Shown here in pieces: positions 27,551 through 36,674 of a DNA stretch of 64,000 nt. Position numbers and translations under genes: made by a program. Below the pieces are notes generated by a model. The model was not told the DNA's origin and ran no database searches. It saw only the letters and a program-made list of their open reading frames with translations. This DNA is from Paenibacillus sp. DMB20. Its GTDB lineage: Bacteria > Bacillota > Bacilli > Paenibacillales > Paenibacillaceae. The stretch is taken from positions 1 to 64,000 of the forward strand of contig NZ_LAZU01000031.1 in the NCBI RefSeq assembly GCF_000987955.1. Direction: 5' to 3'. How positions within the stretch are numbered: the first letter of the stretch is position 1; each line of letters opens with the position of its first letter.

Positions 27551-27595
27551 AAAAACTGCCCTTTGGAATATTACATTCCTCATGGGCAGTTTTTC
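27551..27595 (-). terminator. Terminator of ykpA
   Basis: AAAACTGCCC / GGGCAGTTTTT stem with an inner GGAAT/ATTCC pair and T run on both strands, 13 bases past the stop of ykpA. Confidence 0.8.
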
Positions 27596-27607
27596 GGTAT
27601 ATCTCTT

Positions 27608-29236
27608 TTATTTGGCCTCTACCGGATACATGCTTTCCCGGAGGGCTTTGATTTCCTCGCTCTCCAGATACTCATCGTAGCTCATCACGCGGTCGATGAT
27701 GCCTTTCGGCGTAATTTCGATGATCCGGTTCGCAATCGTCTGGATGAACTGATGGTCATGGGATGTGAACAGAATGGTTCCGTCAAAGTCGATCAGTCCG
27801 TTGTTCAGCGCCGTAATGGATTCGAGATCCAAGTGGTTGGTCGGCTCGTCGAAAATGAGCACGTTCGCGCCGTTCAGCATCATTTTGGCCAGCATGCAGC
27901 GGACCTTCTCGCCTCCGGACAGCACGCTGGCTTTTTTCAGCGCTTCTTCGCCGGAGAACAGCATGCGTCCCAGGAAGCCGCGCAGGAACGTTTCGTCCTG
28001 GTCGTTGGAGTACTGGCGGAGCCAATCCACCAGATTCAGATCCACCCCGTCAAAGTATGCGGAGTTGTCTTTCGGGAAGTAAGCTTGGGTAGTCGTTACG
28101 CCCCAGCTGTACTCGCCCGCTTCCGCTTCGGTTTCGCCGGTGATGACCTGGAACAGCGTTGTCTTCGGCAGGCCGTTCGGTCCCACAAACGCAATTTTGT
28201 CGCCTTTGTTGACAACGAAGCTCACGTTGTCCAGTACCTTCTCGCCCTCAGTGCTCTTCGTGATGCCGTCAACCGTCAGCAGCTGTTTACCCGCTTCGCG
28301 CTCAGGCTTAAAGTTAAGGAACGGATATTTCCGGTTGGAAGGACGAATGTCGTCCAGCGTAATTTTATCGAGCTGCTTCTTACGCGAGGTCGCTTGCTTC
28401 GATTTCGAGGCGTTCGCCGAGAAACGCTGGATAAAGGCCTGAAGTTCCTTGATCTTCTCTTCTTTCTTCTTGTTGGACTCCCGCTGCAGCTGGAGTGCCA
28501 GCTGGCTGGATTCATACCAGAAATCGTAGTTTCCGACGTACAGCTGGATTTTGCCGAAGTCGATATCCGCGATATGGGTACATACCTTGTTCAGGAAGTG
28601 ACGGTCATGGGATACGACGATGACGGTGCCTTCGTAATCCATCAGGAAGTTCTCCAGCCATTGAATCGACTCAAGGTCCAAGTGGTTGGTAGGCTCGTCG
28701 AGCAGCAGGTTGTGCGGACGGCCGAACAAAGCCTGGGCCAAGAGTACGCGGACTTTTTCGTTGCCGCTCAGTTCCGACATTTTCTTATCGTGAAGTTCGC
28801 GCGGAATGCCGAGGCCGATCAGGAGTGCAGCGGCATCCGGTTCGGCATCCCAGCCGTTCAGCTCCGCAAATTCGCCCTCCAGTTCGCCGGCGCGCATGCC
28901 GTCTTCCTCGGAAAAATCGCCTTTGGCGTACAAGGCGTCTTTTTCCTTCATAATCTGGTAAAGTCGCGCATGGCCCATAATGACCGTCTCCAGCACGGGA
29001 TACTGGTCATATTCATAATGGTTCTGCTTCAGCACCGCCATCCGCTCGTTCGGTGTCATGTGAACTTCGCCTTGGTTCGGCTCGATTTCACCGGACAGGA
29101 TCTTGAGGAATGTCGATTTGCCGGCACCGTTGGCACCGATCAGACCGTAACAGTTACCCGGGGTGAATTTTATATTTACATCTTCAAATAGTGCTCGTTT
29201 GCCATAGCGGAGCGTTACGCCGCTTGTACTGATCAT
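27608..29236 (-). CDS. ykpA: ABC-F family ATPase, YkpA/YbiT subgroup
   Basis: A 542-residue soluble protein with two ABC domains and no membrane segment. NBD1: Walker A GANGAGKST, signature LSGNEKVRV, Walker B LLLDEPTNHLDL. NBD2: signature LSGGEKVRCM, Walker B LIFDEPTNHLDL, but its P-loop reads GPNGLPKTT, with Pro where the Gly before Lys should be. From memory, Bacillus YkpA also has a degenerate second P-loop, so this may be a subgroup trait. The inter-domain linker is highly charged (KKKEEKIKELQAFIQRFS). ABC-F proteins act on the ribosome; this subgroup is usually housekeeping rather than resistance. Confidence 0.9.
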   Translation of the reverse strand: MISTSGVTLRYGKRALFEDVNIKFTPGNCYGLIGANGAGKSTFLKILSGEIEPNQGEVHMTPNERMAVLKQNHYEYDQYPVLETVIMGHARLYQIMKEKDALYAKGDFSEEDGMRAGELEGEFAELNGWDAEPDAAALLIGLGIPRELHDKKMSELSGNEKVRVLLAQALFGRPHNLLLDEPTNHLDLESIQWLENFLMDYEGTVIVVSHDRHFLNKVCTHIADIDFGKIQLYVGNYDFWYESSQLALQLQRESNKKKEEKIKELQAFIQRFSANASKSKQATSRKKQLDKITLDDIRPSNRKYPFLNFKPEREAGKQLLTVDGITKSTEGEKVLDNVSFVVNKGDKIAFVGPNGLPKTTLFQVITGETEAEAGEYSWGVTTTQAYFPKDNSAYFDGVDLNLVDWLRQYSNDQDETFLRGFLGRMLFSGEEALKKASVLSGGEKVRCMLAKMMLNGANVLIFDEPTNHLDLESITALNNGLIDFDGTILFTSHDHQFIQTIANRIIEITPKGIIDRVMSYDEYLESEEIKALRESMYPVEAK

Positions 29237-29438
29237 TAAGCATTACCATCCTTTTTTAATACTATTAGTTTCAGCACATTATAGCACAATACGCCCTTTT
29301 ATCGTAGCTTTGAGACCAAAAACGTCAGAACTGCGCATTGGGAGCCCGAAAAGACCGAACATGCGGTTTTCGAATGTTGGGTTTCGTTTTATCGGAAACG
29401 CTTCGTACTCGCCGCTGCCGAAAAAATACGCAAAGAAA

Positions 29439-29487
29439 TAACCGGACCAGCAAGAATAGATTCCTTACCGAGTCCGGTTACTGTTTT
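29439..29487 (-). terminator. Terminator of the 29538-30539 hydrolase gene
   Basis: Arms TAACCGGAC (29439-29447) and GTCCGGTTA (29472-29480) around a 24-base loop. The region 29237-29537 between ykpA and this gene holds no other gene I can support. Confidence 0.6.
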
Positions 29488-29537
29488 TACGGGTGATTCG
29501 TGTTTACCGGCATAAAAACCGGCGGCGTTCATCTTGG

Positions 29538-30539
29538 TCAGGACGTCACGCTTCTCCGCTCAGGCTGGACTTTAAAGGTCTCGCCGTACTTGAGAACCCT
29601 AATCTGCTCCTCCCCGATCCCGAGCCGTCTGCGCTCGGCCTCCATCCGTTCCAGCGCCTCCTGCGCCGTATCGTCGGCAAGCTTGAACGTTCCGTAATGC
29701 ATCGGGATCATCGTTTCGGCCTGAACATCGAGGAACGCCTGCAAGGCCTCTTCCGGATTCACGTGCTGCGATGTCATGAACCATTCCGGTTCATAGGCCC
29801 CGATCGGCATGAGCGCGACGTGAATATTAAACCGCTTGCCGATATCCTTGAAGCCCGGGAAATAACCGCTGTCTCCCGCAAAATAAAGGTTAGGGGGAAG
29901 CAGACGGTCAGAATCGCTCTTCTTCCCGGCTTCATCTCCCTCCTCCCGCTTGATTTCCGGTTCAAGCACAAATCCGCCCCAATGCGAGGTGTTCGTATCA
30001 AACGGAGTGCGCCGCGTCCAGTGTTGTGTCGGCACAAACGATATTCTAACGCCTCCGACCGTCGTCGATTCCCACCACTGCAGCTCCGTAACGCGCCGGA
30101 AACCCTTCCTGATCATTTTTTTGCGGAGTCCAGCCGGAACGATAATCGTGGTTTCGGTCCGGTAGAGCTTGCGGATCGAAGCGATATGCAGATGGTCGTA
30201 GTGGGAGTGGGAGATCAGGATGATATCCAGCGGCGGAATGTCCGTGATCGGAATTCCGGGCTCCCCGAAACGTTTGGAAAACGCCATCCGCTTGGCCCAA
30301 ACGGGATCCGTTACGATGTTCAAACCTTCGTACTGGATGAAAAACGTGGCATGACCGACCCAGGTAACGGAGGTTTCGTGCCGGTTAGCGTGCAAATAGT
30401 CGAGATCAGGGTCCAGATTCGGAATGACGTAGGAGTAGTCCTTTTTCTTTTGCCGCCGTTCCTCACGCCACTGCCTGAACTGTTTCAGCGTTTTATCCGT
30501 ATTGACATTATCAATGTTGTGATAGCGGACTCTTGGCAT
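29538..30539 (-). CDS. Metallo-beta-lactamase-fold hydrolase, NAPE-PLD/UlaG-like
   Basis: A 333-residue cytosolic enzyme. The metal motif is HSHYDHL (near residue 110), preceded by VTWVGHATFFIQYEGLNIVTDP, the typical N-terminal strand of this subgroup, and followed by TQHWTRR, YFAGDSGYFPGFKDIG (metal-bridging Asp) and MPMHYGTFKL (last His). This set resembles N-acylphosphatidylethanolamine phospholipase D-like and UlaG-like proteins, so a phosphodiester substrate is likely but not proven. The start ATG at 30539 is usual for the family (MPRVRYHN). Confidence 0.8.
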   Translation of the reverse strand: MPRVRYHNIDNVNTDKTLKQFRQWREERRQKKKDYSYVIPNLDPDLDYLHANRHETSVTWVGHATFFIQYEGLNIVTDPVWAKRMAFSKRFGEPGIPITDIPPLDIILISHSHYDHLHIASIRKLYRTETTIIVPAGLRKKMIRKGFRRVTELQWWESTTVGGVRISFVPTQHWTRRTPFDTNTSHWGGFVLEPEIKREEGDEAGKKSDSDRLLPPNLYFAGDSGYFPGFKDIGKRFNIHVALMPIGAYEPEWFMTSQHVNPEEALQAFLDVQAETMIPMHYGTFKLADDTAQEALERMEAERRRLGIGEEQIRVLKYGETFKVQPERRSVTS

Positions 30540-30638
30540 TCCCGCGCTCCTCCTTCCATTACCATATACTTTACCCTATTTTTCAATAACCTCTCAAACG
30601 GGACAAGGCATTCTCCGTTTTTGGATGAACAATTCATC

Positions 30639-30740
30639 TTATTCGGAGGGGTCTTTATATTTCATCGTATAAACAACCAAAAAAACAATGGAGGCCGCTA
30701 CGGCCAGCATCGGCGCAACGAAAATATCGAAATCCTCCAA
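30639..30740 (-). CDS. cydS: CydS-like 33-residue small subunit of cytochrome bd
   Basis: A 33-residue single-helix protein right after cydB: TTG start at 30740, body MEDFDIFVAPMLAVAASIVF then a short hydrophobic stretch and the polar end KYKDPSE, stop TAA at 30639. The ribosome site AAGGGGTGA overlaps the end of cydB. The length of 33 residues, the single helix and the APM-x-x-V-A-x-S-x-V pattern agree with CydS of the Geobacillus bd oxidase as I recall it. CydS packs against CydA and stabilises haem. An in-frame GTG five codons upstream overlaps the cydB stop as an alternative start. Confidence 0.7.
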   Translation of the reverse strand: MEDFDIFVAPMLAVAASIVFLVVYTMKYKDPSE

Positions 30741-30745
30741 GCCGT

Positions 30746-31777
30746 TCACCCCTTTTTGGCAGATTCGCCGCGAACATAACGCGCGTCAAACAGAAAGAGC
30801 TTCAAAAGCAGGACAAGCGACGGAACAAGCACAAGCAGGCCGAGAACGAATGCACTGATCATGGCAACCGCCATCGTGTCATTGGTAATGCTTTCGTGGA
30901 TGCTGATTTGCTTATACAGTACATAGGGCAGATGGGAGCGGCCGTAACCATACCAGGCAAACGCAAATTGCAGGATGACCATGATGAACGACAGCCCAAG
31001 CCGCTTTCTTTTCCAGACCAGATATACCGCCGCGAGATAGCATAAGAACGAAGCGATAAACATCCAGGCCATATCCAGCATCGCTTGAAAATGCTCGGGA
31101 TTCTGCCGGTTGATCTGGAAAAAAGCGAGCAGCGATGCCAGAATCGTCGGACCGCTCCATATAAGCGCATATCCCCGCACAACGCCGAAAGCCGCCTCAT
31201 CCCCGGCCCGGTTCGCATAATAGGACAGAAACATGGACGAGATATACAGCACGCTGACGAGGGCCAGCAAAATAACGGACCACGTATACGGATTCATGAA
31301 GAAACTGCGCCAGTCCAGACCCACTTTCCCGCCGGACACGTATATGATGCCGCCTTCGGAAATCGCCAGGATGGTTGACAGCGCCGCTGGAATTAGAAGC
31401 CCCGTCGCGCCGTACAGCGCCATATAGATTTTGTTGTGCTCCTTTTGGCTGCCGTATGTATTATAAGCGTAATAGGCGCCGCGCAGCGCAAGCAGCACGG
31501 TTGCAAGACTCCCCGGCACGAGCAGGGCGGTACCGTAATAGAAAGCCGCATCCGGAAAAAAGCCGACCAGCCCCACCACGAAGAAGATAAGAAACACGTT
31601 GGTTACTTCCCATACGGGCGATAAATAACGCTGAATGATATTGTGTATCTTGTTCTCATGTCCGGTCAACACGCTGTAAAAGCTGAAAAAGCCGGCACCG
31701 AAATCAATGGACGCAACGATTAAATACCCGAACAGGAACGTCCAAAGGACGGATATCGCCACCACCCCGTAACTCAT
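30746..31777 (-). CDS. cydB: Cytochrome d ubiquinol oxidase subunit II (CydB)
   Basis: A 343-residue membrane protein with about nine helices. The N-terminus is SYGVVAISVLWTFLFGYLI, then VASIDFGAGFFS, the FGAG-type motif seen in subunit II, and YLSPVWEVTNVFLIFF, typical of the Bacillus YthB-like group. ATG 31777 overlaps the cydA stop (ATGA) and follows GGGAGGGAGCGG. The open frame extends to 32068 on the minus strand inside cydA, but that part is out of frame with cydA and not real. Together with CydA it forms the high-affinity quinol oxidase that reduces O2 at low oxygen. Confidence 0.9.
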   Translation of the reverse strand: MSYGVVAISVLWTFLFGYLIVASIDFGAGFFSFYSVLTGHENKIHNIIQRYLSPVWEVTNVFLIFFVVGLVGFFPDAAFYYGTALLVPGSLATVLLALRGAYYAYNTYGSQKEHNKIYMALYGATGLLIPAALSTILAISEGGIIYVSGGKVGLDWRSFFMNPYTWSVILLALVSVLYISSMFLSYYANRAGDEAAFGVVRGYALIWSGPTILASLLAFFQINRQNPEHFQAMLDMAWMFIASFLCYLAAVYLVWKRKRLGLSFIMVILQFAFAWYGYGRSHLPYVLYKQISIHESITNDTMAVAMISAFVLGLLVLVPSLVLLLKLFLFDARYVRGESAKKG

Positions 31778-33127
31778 TGACCGCTCCCTCCCTTCCCTTG
31801 TAATCCGAGCAGCTTCATCTCTTCCTCGGCGCTTTTGTTGCGGAACAGCCGGCTGAGCACTTTGATCGCCGATACCGACAGCACCAGATATAAAATGATG
31901 AACAGCAGCAGCATCCATCCCACGTTCGGAGAGGTTGTCGCCGCTTCGGACACCTTCATGTATCCGCGCACGATCCAGGGCTGGCGGCCGATCTCGGCCA
32001 AAAACCATCCCAGCCATATCGCAACCATGGCCGTCGGGCCGAGCGCCAGGATGCAGACGAGCAGCCATTTGGGATAAGGCTTTTTGCCCGGGAGCTTTTT
32101 ACGGAACATGTACAAAAGCGGAATCAACACCAGCAGAACGCCGTTCGTCACCTTTAAATCGAAAAAATAATGAATCATCAGCGGGGGCCGCTCCTCCTCG
32201 GGAAACTCATTCAGTCCGATGACTTCCGTATTGGGACGGTTTCCCGCCAAAATGCTGAGGGCGTAAGGAATTTTAAGCGCATATTTAATGTCGTGGTTCT
32301 CATCGATCAATCCGCCGTAAATGAGCGGGGCCTCTCTCATCGTATCGAAATGCCACTCCATGGCAGCCAGCTTTTCCGGCTGGTATTTAGCCAGGAATTT
32401 TCCTGAAAAATCCCCAATGGCCACCGTGGTCACGGCGAATACGAATGTGGAGATGACCGTAAGCTTCAACGCCTTTTTGAAATAAACGCTCTTGCTCCCG
32501 CGCAGCAAGCTGTAAGCGGCAATGCTGGCCAGAGCCGCCGCGCTCGTGGTATAAGCCGAGGCCAACACATGGCTCACCTTGGTCGGCGTGGCCGGGTTAA
32601 ACATGGCAACGAACGGGTTGACGTTCGTAAACATCCCGTTAACCAGCTCAAACCCCTGCGGCTGATTCATGAACGCATTCATGCTCGTAATAAAAAAAGC
32701 GGAAGCGGAGGCGCCGATCGCCACGGGAATCAAAAGCAGCAAATGGGTGAATTTGTTTTTGAAGCGATCCCAGGTATATAGATATATTCCCAAAAATATG
32801 GCCTCCACGAAAAAACGCGAAGGTTTCCATAAACAGCGGGAGTGCGATCGCCTTGCCCGCCACGCGCATGAAGGTCGGCCACAGCAGACTGAGCTGGAGG
32901 CCGATCGCCGTTCCCGTCACGACGCCGACCGCTACGGTAATGACGTAACCCCGTGCCCACCTCCGGGCCAACAGGGTATAATGCCCGTCACCCGTATGGA
33001 CTCCCCGCCATTCGGCCAAAGCCAGCATGACCGGGATGCCGACTCCGATCGTAGCCAGCACAATATGAACGAACAGCGTAACGCCGGTCAATATCCGGCT
33101 CATCATTACAGGATCCAGGGAAGACAT
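31774..33127 (-). CDS. cydA: Cytochrome d ubiquinol oxidase subunit I (CydA) (one frameshift)
   Basis: Corrected length 450 residues. It begins SSLDPVMMSRILTGVTLFVHI with a conserved His haem ligand region, continues with GVVTGTAIGLQLSLLWPTFM, and has METFAFFVEAIFLGIYLYTWDRF spanning the frame break: six A (32810-32815) where five keep the frame. The quinol-binding Q-loop is short, as in Firmicute enzymes. AGGAG stands eight bases before ATG 33127, directly after the stop of a 36-residue gene. The operon order is small ORF-cydA-cydB-cydS. The frame break is probably a base-calling error, since the rest is intact. Confidence 0.85.
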
Positions 33128-33142
33128 CCGGTTCACTCCTAT

Positions 33143-33254
33143 CTATCCAAAGTAACGCATGTAACGGATACAAGCCTTAACCGCCGCGTAGAGCATAATC
33201 GCCGCCGTAACAAAACAGACAACGGCCAGTTTTTTTTTCCTGTTTTATATACAT
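33143..33254 (-). CDS. Novel 36-residue single-helix protein upstream of cydA (one frameshift)
   Basis: Not called by length filters. ATG 33254 follows a strong AAAGGAG (10 bases), stop TAG at 33143, and the cydA ribosome site begins within two bases of it, so the two are translationally coupled. Corrected sequence: MYIKQEKKLAVV, a hydrophobic helix (VCFVTAAIMLYAAVKACI), and a basic end RYMRYFG. The frame is broken at nine T (33230-33238); eight gives the reading above. It could be a second small bd-oxidase subunit or a leader peptide. I do not know a homologue. Confidence 0.55.
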
Positions 33255-33470
33255 GCCGTATGGTCTCCTTTGACGTTAACCGATGCAACTTGGAAAAAGG
33301 CTTCCGATATCTCATCTACAGTTTGACAATCCCTTCCTCTTTTTATCCGGGATATTGAAAAAAAAACGATCCTTGCTCGATTTCGTGCAGGGGTGGAATT
33401 GGATTGGGTTTTTTCCGTCCTGGAAAAGAGGTACAATAGGAAGGAATGACAAGGAGGTTGAGGATGATAT

Positions 33471-34604
33471 ATGAAAATAACGTTTATCGAGCCTACCCCG
33501 AGTCCTAACACCATGAAGCTTCATCTGGATGAGTCGCTGGAACCCGGGATTCGAAAAACATATACGTTGGATAATGAACGCTCCGCACCGGGATGGATCC
33601 GTGAGCTGCTTCATATTCCGGGCGTGAAGAGTTTATTCCATACCCTAGACTTTATCGCACTCGACCGAAAAGGAAACGCCGACTGGCCTTCCATTCTTGG
33701 GGAGGTGCAGGAAAAATTCGGACAGGAAGGCCTGAAGACAGGCTTTGACGATAGCGAAAATGACGGAGCCGGATTTGGCGAAGCCCAGGTCTTTGTTCAG
33801 CTGTTCCGAGGCATACCGATGCAAATACGCGTAAAAGGCGAAGGCCGCGAGGAACGGATTGCCCTTTCGTCCCGTTTTACCCAGGCGGTAACGGAGGTCG
33901 CTTCCACCACCCTGATCAAGGAACGGAAGCTGAAGGATTATGGCGTTCGCTACGGCGAGCTGGAGGAGATCGCCCGCGAGGTCGAGCAGGAGCTGGAAGC
34001 GGCGTATCCGCAGGAACGTTTGGATAAGGTCGTGGCCCAGGCGATTGCCCATGGGCAGGACGAGGAAGAATTCGTGGAGCAGCGCCGCAAGCTGACCGAC
34101 GCGGAAATGCAGGCTGCCATGGAGGATCCGGACTGGCGGGTGCGCTATGCCGCTCTGGACGTGCTGGAGCCATCCGAAGCCCACATTCCTCTTCTGAGGG
34201 CTGCGCTGAAGGATCCGAAGATGCAGATCCGCCGCCTGGCGGTGGTGTATCTTGGCGATCTGCGTACGCCGGAAGCCATGGAGCTTCTGTACGAAGCGAT
34301 GTCCGACGATACGCCGGCCGTACGGCGTACAGCCGGGGATACGCTGTCCGATATCGGCGACGCTGCGGCAACGCCAGTGATGATGGCGTCCCTTAAAGAC
34401 AGCAGCAAGCTTGTTCGATGGCGCGCTGCCCGCTTCCTCTACGAGGTTGGGACCGAGGAAGCCCGTCCTGCGCTGGAAGAGGCCGCGCAGGATCCGGAGT
34501 TCGAAGTGAGCCTTCAGGCCCGGATGGCCCTGGAACGGATTGAATCCGGCGAGCAGGCTGCCGGTACCGTATGGCAGCAGATGGCCAAACGTTCACGAAA
34601 TTAA
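33471..34604 (+). CDS. cvfC: Conserved virulence factor C-like protein (NifU-N-like plus HEAT repeats)
   Basis: A 377-residue cytosolic protein. The first ~85 residues (FIEPTPSPNTMKLHLDESLE, SLFHTLDFIALDRKGNADW) match the scaffold-protein NifU N-terminal-like domain; the next ~90 continue it; residues 210-360 are four to five HEAT repeats (for example MEDPDWRVRYAALDVLEP, LKDPKMQIRRLAVVYLGDL, MSDDTPAVRRTAGDTLSDIG). This two-part plan is the CvfC family of Firmicutes, named for Staphylococcus aureus, with unknown biochemistry. AAGGAGG lies 14 bases upstream. It is divergent from the cyd operon. Confidence 0.8.
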   Translation: MKITFIEPTPSPNTMKLHLDESLEPGIRKTYTLDNERSAPGWIRELLHIPGVKSLFHTLDFIALDRKGNADWPSILGEVQEKFGQEGLKTGFDDSENDGAGFGEAQVFVQLFRGIPMQIRVKGEGREERIALSSRFTQAVTEVASTTLIKERKLKDYGVRYGELEEIAREVEQELEAAYPQERLDKVVAQAIAHGQDEEEFVEQRRKLTDAEMQAAMEDPDWRVRYAALDVLEPSEAHIPLLRAALKDPKMQIRRLAVVYLGDLRTPEAMELLYEAMSDDTPAVRRTAGDTLSDIGDAAATPVMMASLKDSSKLVRWRAARFLYEVGTEEARPALEEAAQDPEFEVSLQARMALERIESGEQAAGTVWQQMAKRSRN

Positions 34605-34679
34605 CATTCAATGTCATAAATAACCATTGATTGTGCCGCGAAAAATGCTATATACTTAGACTCGCTTACAAACCGAATA

Positions 34680-34870
34680 GTAGTAGCCTCATCATTCCGA
34701 TGAGGTAGAGGTTGCGAATGTGATCAGTAAACGTGCCGAGGTGAAGAGACACCGATGACGCACGCTGAAAGGCACCTTCGCCGAAGTGGACGGCTGCGCT
34801 CTAGCTCCGTCTGCTGGGCCCGTTTTCGAAAGGAACGGGACTGTCACGGGGACGAATCCTTGCGCTTCCC
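34680..34870 (+). promoter_or_regulatory. Lysine riboswitch (L box)
   Basis: Conserved parts in order: GATGAGGTAGAGGTTGCGAA, then AGTAAACGTGCCGAGG, the core GCTGAAAGGCACC and TTCGCCGAAGTG, CTGCTGGGCC, and the closing ACTGTCACGGGG. These match the five-helix lysine aptamer. The downstream gene is a lysine permease, which agrees. Lysine binding should favour the terminator at 34911-34945 and stop lysP expression. Confidence 0.9.
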
Positions 34871-34910
34871 GTGTTGCGCTATCTTCATGAAGGTATGATG
34901 CGGTATTTTC

Positions 34911-34945
34911 AGGGCCGCAGTGTATACTATACTGCGGTCCTTTTG
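34911..34945 (+). terminator. Expression platform terminator of the lysine riboswitch
   Basis: AGGGCCGCAGTGTAT / ATACTGCGGTCCT stem with TTTT, 60 bases before the lysP start. It is the regulated terminator in the leader. Confidence 0.8.
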
Positions 34946-35005
34946 CGTTTACCCCATGAAACGGTTTTATATATTACTTTTCCAGAAAGAAGGAGTGAAA
35001 ACTTC

Positions 35006-36454
35006 ATGAGCCGCAAAAAAGCACCTGCGACCTCACTCAAACCAAGTTTTAAAGCCCGCCATATGACCATGATCGCCTTGGGAGGCTCCATCGGAACCGG
35101 GCTTTTCCTCGCCAGCGGCGGGGCGATTGCCTCGGCCGGACCGGGAGGGGCATTGATCGCATATGCAGCTGTCGGGCTTATGGTATATTTTCTAATGACC
35201 AGCTTGGGAGAGCTGGCTACCTATCTTCCCGATTCAGGGTCCTTCAGCACGTATGCAACCCGCTTCGTCAGCCCGGCCTTCGGTTTTGCGGTCGGCTGGA
35301 ATTTCTGGTACAACTGGGCCGTTACCATTGCCGCCGAGCTAGCCGCAGCGACGGTCATTATTAAATTCTGGTTCCCGGACAGCCCGTCCTTCCTCTGGAG
35401 CCTGTTGTTCCTGGGCATCATGTTCGGTCTGAACGTATTGTCGGCCAAAGGTTACGGCGAATCGGAGTACTGGTTTGCCATCATCAAAGTCGTTACCGTC
35501 ATCATCTTCCTCATTATCGGCGTCCTGATGATTTTCGGCATTCTCGGCGGCGAAGCTGTCGGCTTCTCCAACTTCCACCTGGGCGGCGGATCAATGCACG
35601 GCGGATTCTTTGCCCTGGTTGGCGTCTTTATGGCTGCTGGTTTCTCTTTCCAGGGAACCGAGCTGATCGGCGTCGCCGCCGGTGAAAGCGAGAACCCGCG
35701 CCAAAACGTGCCTCGTGCCATCCGCCAGGTATTCTGGCGTATCTTGATCTTTTACATTTTTGCGATTCTCGTTATCGGCCTGCTTATCCCGTACACCCAC
35801 CCAAGCCTGCTGCAATCGGGTGTCGACAATATCGGCGTCAGCCCGTTTACGCTTGTCTTCGAGAAAGCCGGACTTGCCTTCGCCGCTTCCGTGATGAACG
35901 CCGTCATCCTAAGTTCGGTACTGTCCGCCGGAAACTCGGGCATGTATGCCTCGACCCGCGTGCTGTATGCCATGGCAAAACAGGGCATGGCCCCAAAATG
36001 GCTGAGCCGCTTGAACAGCCGCGGCGTTCCTGTGCCGGCCCTCATCGTAACGGCATCCGTCGGCATGCTTGCTTTCCTGGCTTCCTTCTTTGGGGACGGC
36101 GTCGTGTACGTCTGGCTCCTGAACGCCTCCGGCATGTGCGGCTTCATTAACTGGCTCGCCATTGCGGTCAGCCATTACCGTTTCCGCAAAGCGTATGTGG
36201 CACAAGGCCGGGATCCGAAGGATCTGCCGTTCCGGGCACGCTGGTTCCCGTTCGGACCGATTTTCGCTTTCCTGCTCTGCATGATAGCCATTATCGGCCA
36301 GGGCAATTTCGGCGGGGAAACGGACTGGTATACGATATTTGCAACCTATATCAGCATTCCGCTCTTCCTTGCCATCTGGATCGGGTACCGTTTGGTGAAG
36401 AAAAGCCGCATCGTTCCCCTTCTGGAATGCGACCTGAGCACGAATGAAAAGTAG
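35006..36454 (+). CDS. lysP: Lysine-specific amino acid permease LysP
   Basis: A 482-residue APC-superfamily permease with 12 helices. Motifs: FKARHMTMIALGGSIGTGLF at the start (helix 1 with the unwound G-S-I-G-T-G site), SSVLSAGNSGMYASTRVLYAMAKQGMAPKW (read as two adjacent motifs) in the middle, and AFQGTE-like FSFQGTELIGVAAGESENP. These resemble LysP/basic amino acid permeases. The upstream lysine riboswitch fixes the substrate as lysine with good confidence. ATG 35006 follows AAGGAG; the open frame reaches 34871 inside the leader. Confidence 0.9.
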   Translation: MSRKKAPATSLKPSFKARHMTMIALGGSIGTGLFLASGGAIASAGPGGALIAYAAVGLMVYFLMTSLGELATYLPDSGSFSTYATRFVSPAFGFAVGWNFWYNWAVTIAAELAAATVIIKFWFPDSPSFLWSLLFLGIMFGLNVLSAKGYGESEYWFAIIKVVTVIIFLIIGVLMIFGILGGEAVGFSNFHLGGGSMHGGFFALVGVFMAAGFSFQGTELIGVAAGESENPRQNVPRAIRQVFWRILIFYIFAILVIGLLIPYTHPSLLQSGVDNIGVSPFTLVFEKAGLAFAASVMNAVILSSVLSAGNSGMYASTRVLYAMAKQGMAPKWLSRLNSRGVPVPALIVTASVGMLAFLASFFGDGVVYVWLLNASGMCGFINWLAIAVSHYRFRKAYVAQGRDPKDLPFRARWFPFGPIFAFLLCMIAIIGQGNFGGETDWYTIFATYISIPLFLAIWIGYRLVKKSRIVPLLECDLSTNEK

Positions 36455-36483
36455 GCGCGGGAAATGATCGTTGCCATGCCGAA

Positions 36484-36530
36484 AAGCCGGCAGCTCCCCT
36501 CATCTATCGGGAGCTGCCGGCTTTTTTTTA
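36484..36530. terminator. Terminator of lysP
   Basis: AAAAGCCGGCAGCTCCC / GGGAGCTGCCGGCTTTTTTTT stem of 17 base pairs around TCATCTATC, a very strong bidirectional terminator. Confidence 0.95.
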
Positions 36531-36674
36531 GATATAAAGTATAAGCTTCAAAGACGCGGCTTCCGTATATCGCAAGAAAAACTTCCGCTATACGCGGTCT
36601 GGCTTCCGAGAAAGTACGTCGATAGACGTTTTTCTTTACATATATGGACGCTCCCACCTGGGTGACACATCTTT

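Noticed and set aside
27293..29191. A 632-codon open frame on the plus strand
   Set aside because: It lies opposite ykpA, whose ABC motifs are unmistakable. It has no ribosome site and its translation is a low-information shadow of a GC-rich gene.
29493..30779. A 428-codon plus-strand frame
   Set aside because: Opposite to the metallo-hydrolase gene (HSHYDHL motif) and to cydS; composition is that of a shadow.
31778..32068. N-terminal extension of CydB by 97 codons
   Set aside because: This part overlaps cydA in another frame. ATG 31777 has a good ribosome site and the right family start.
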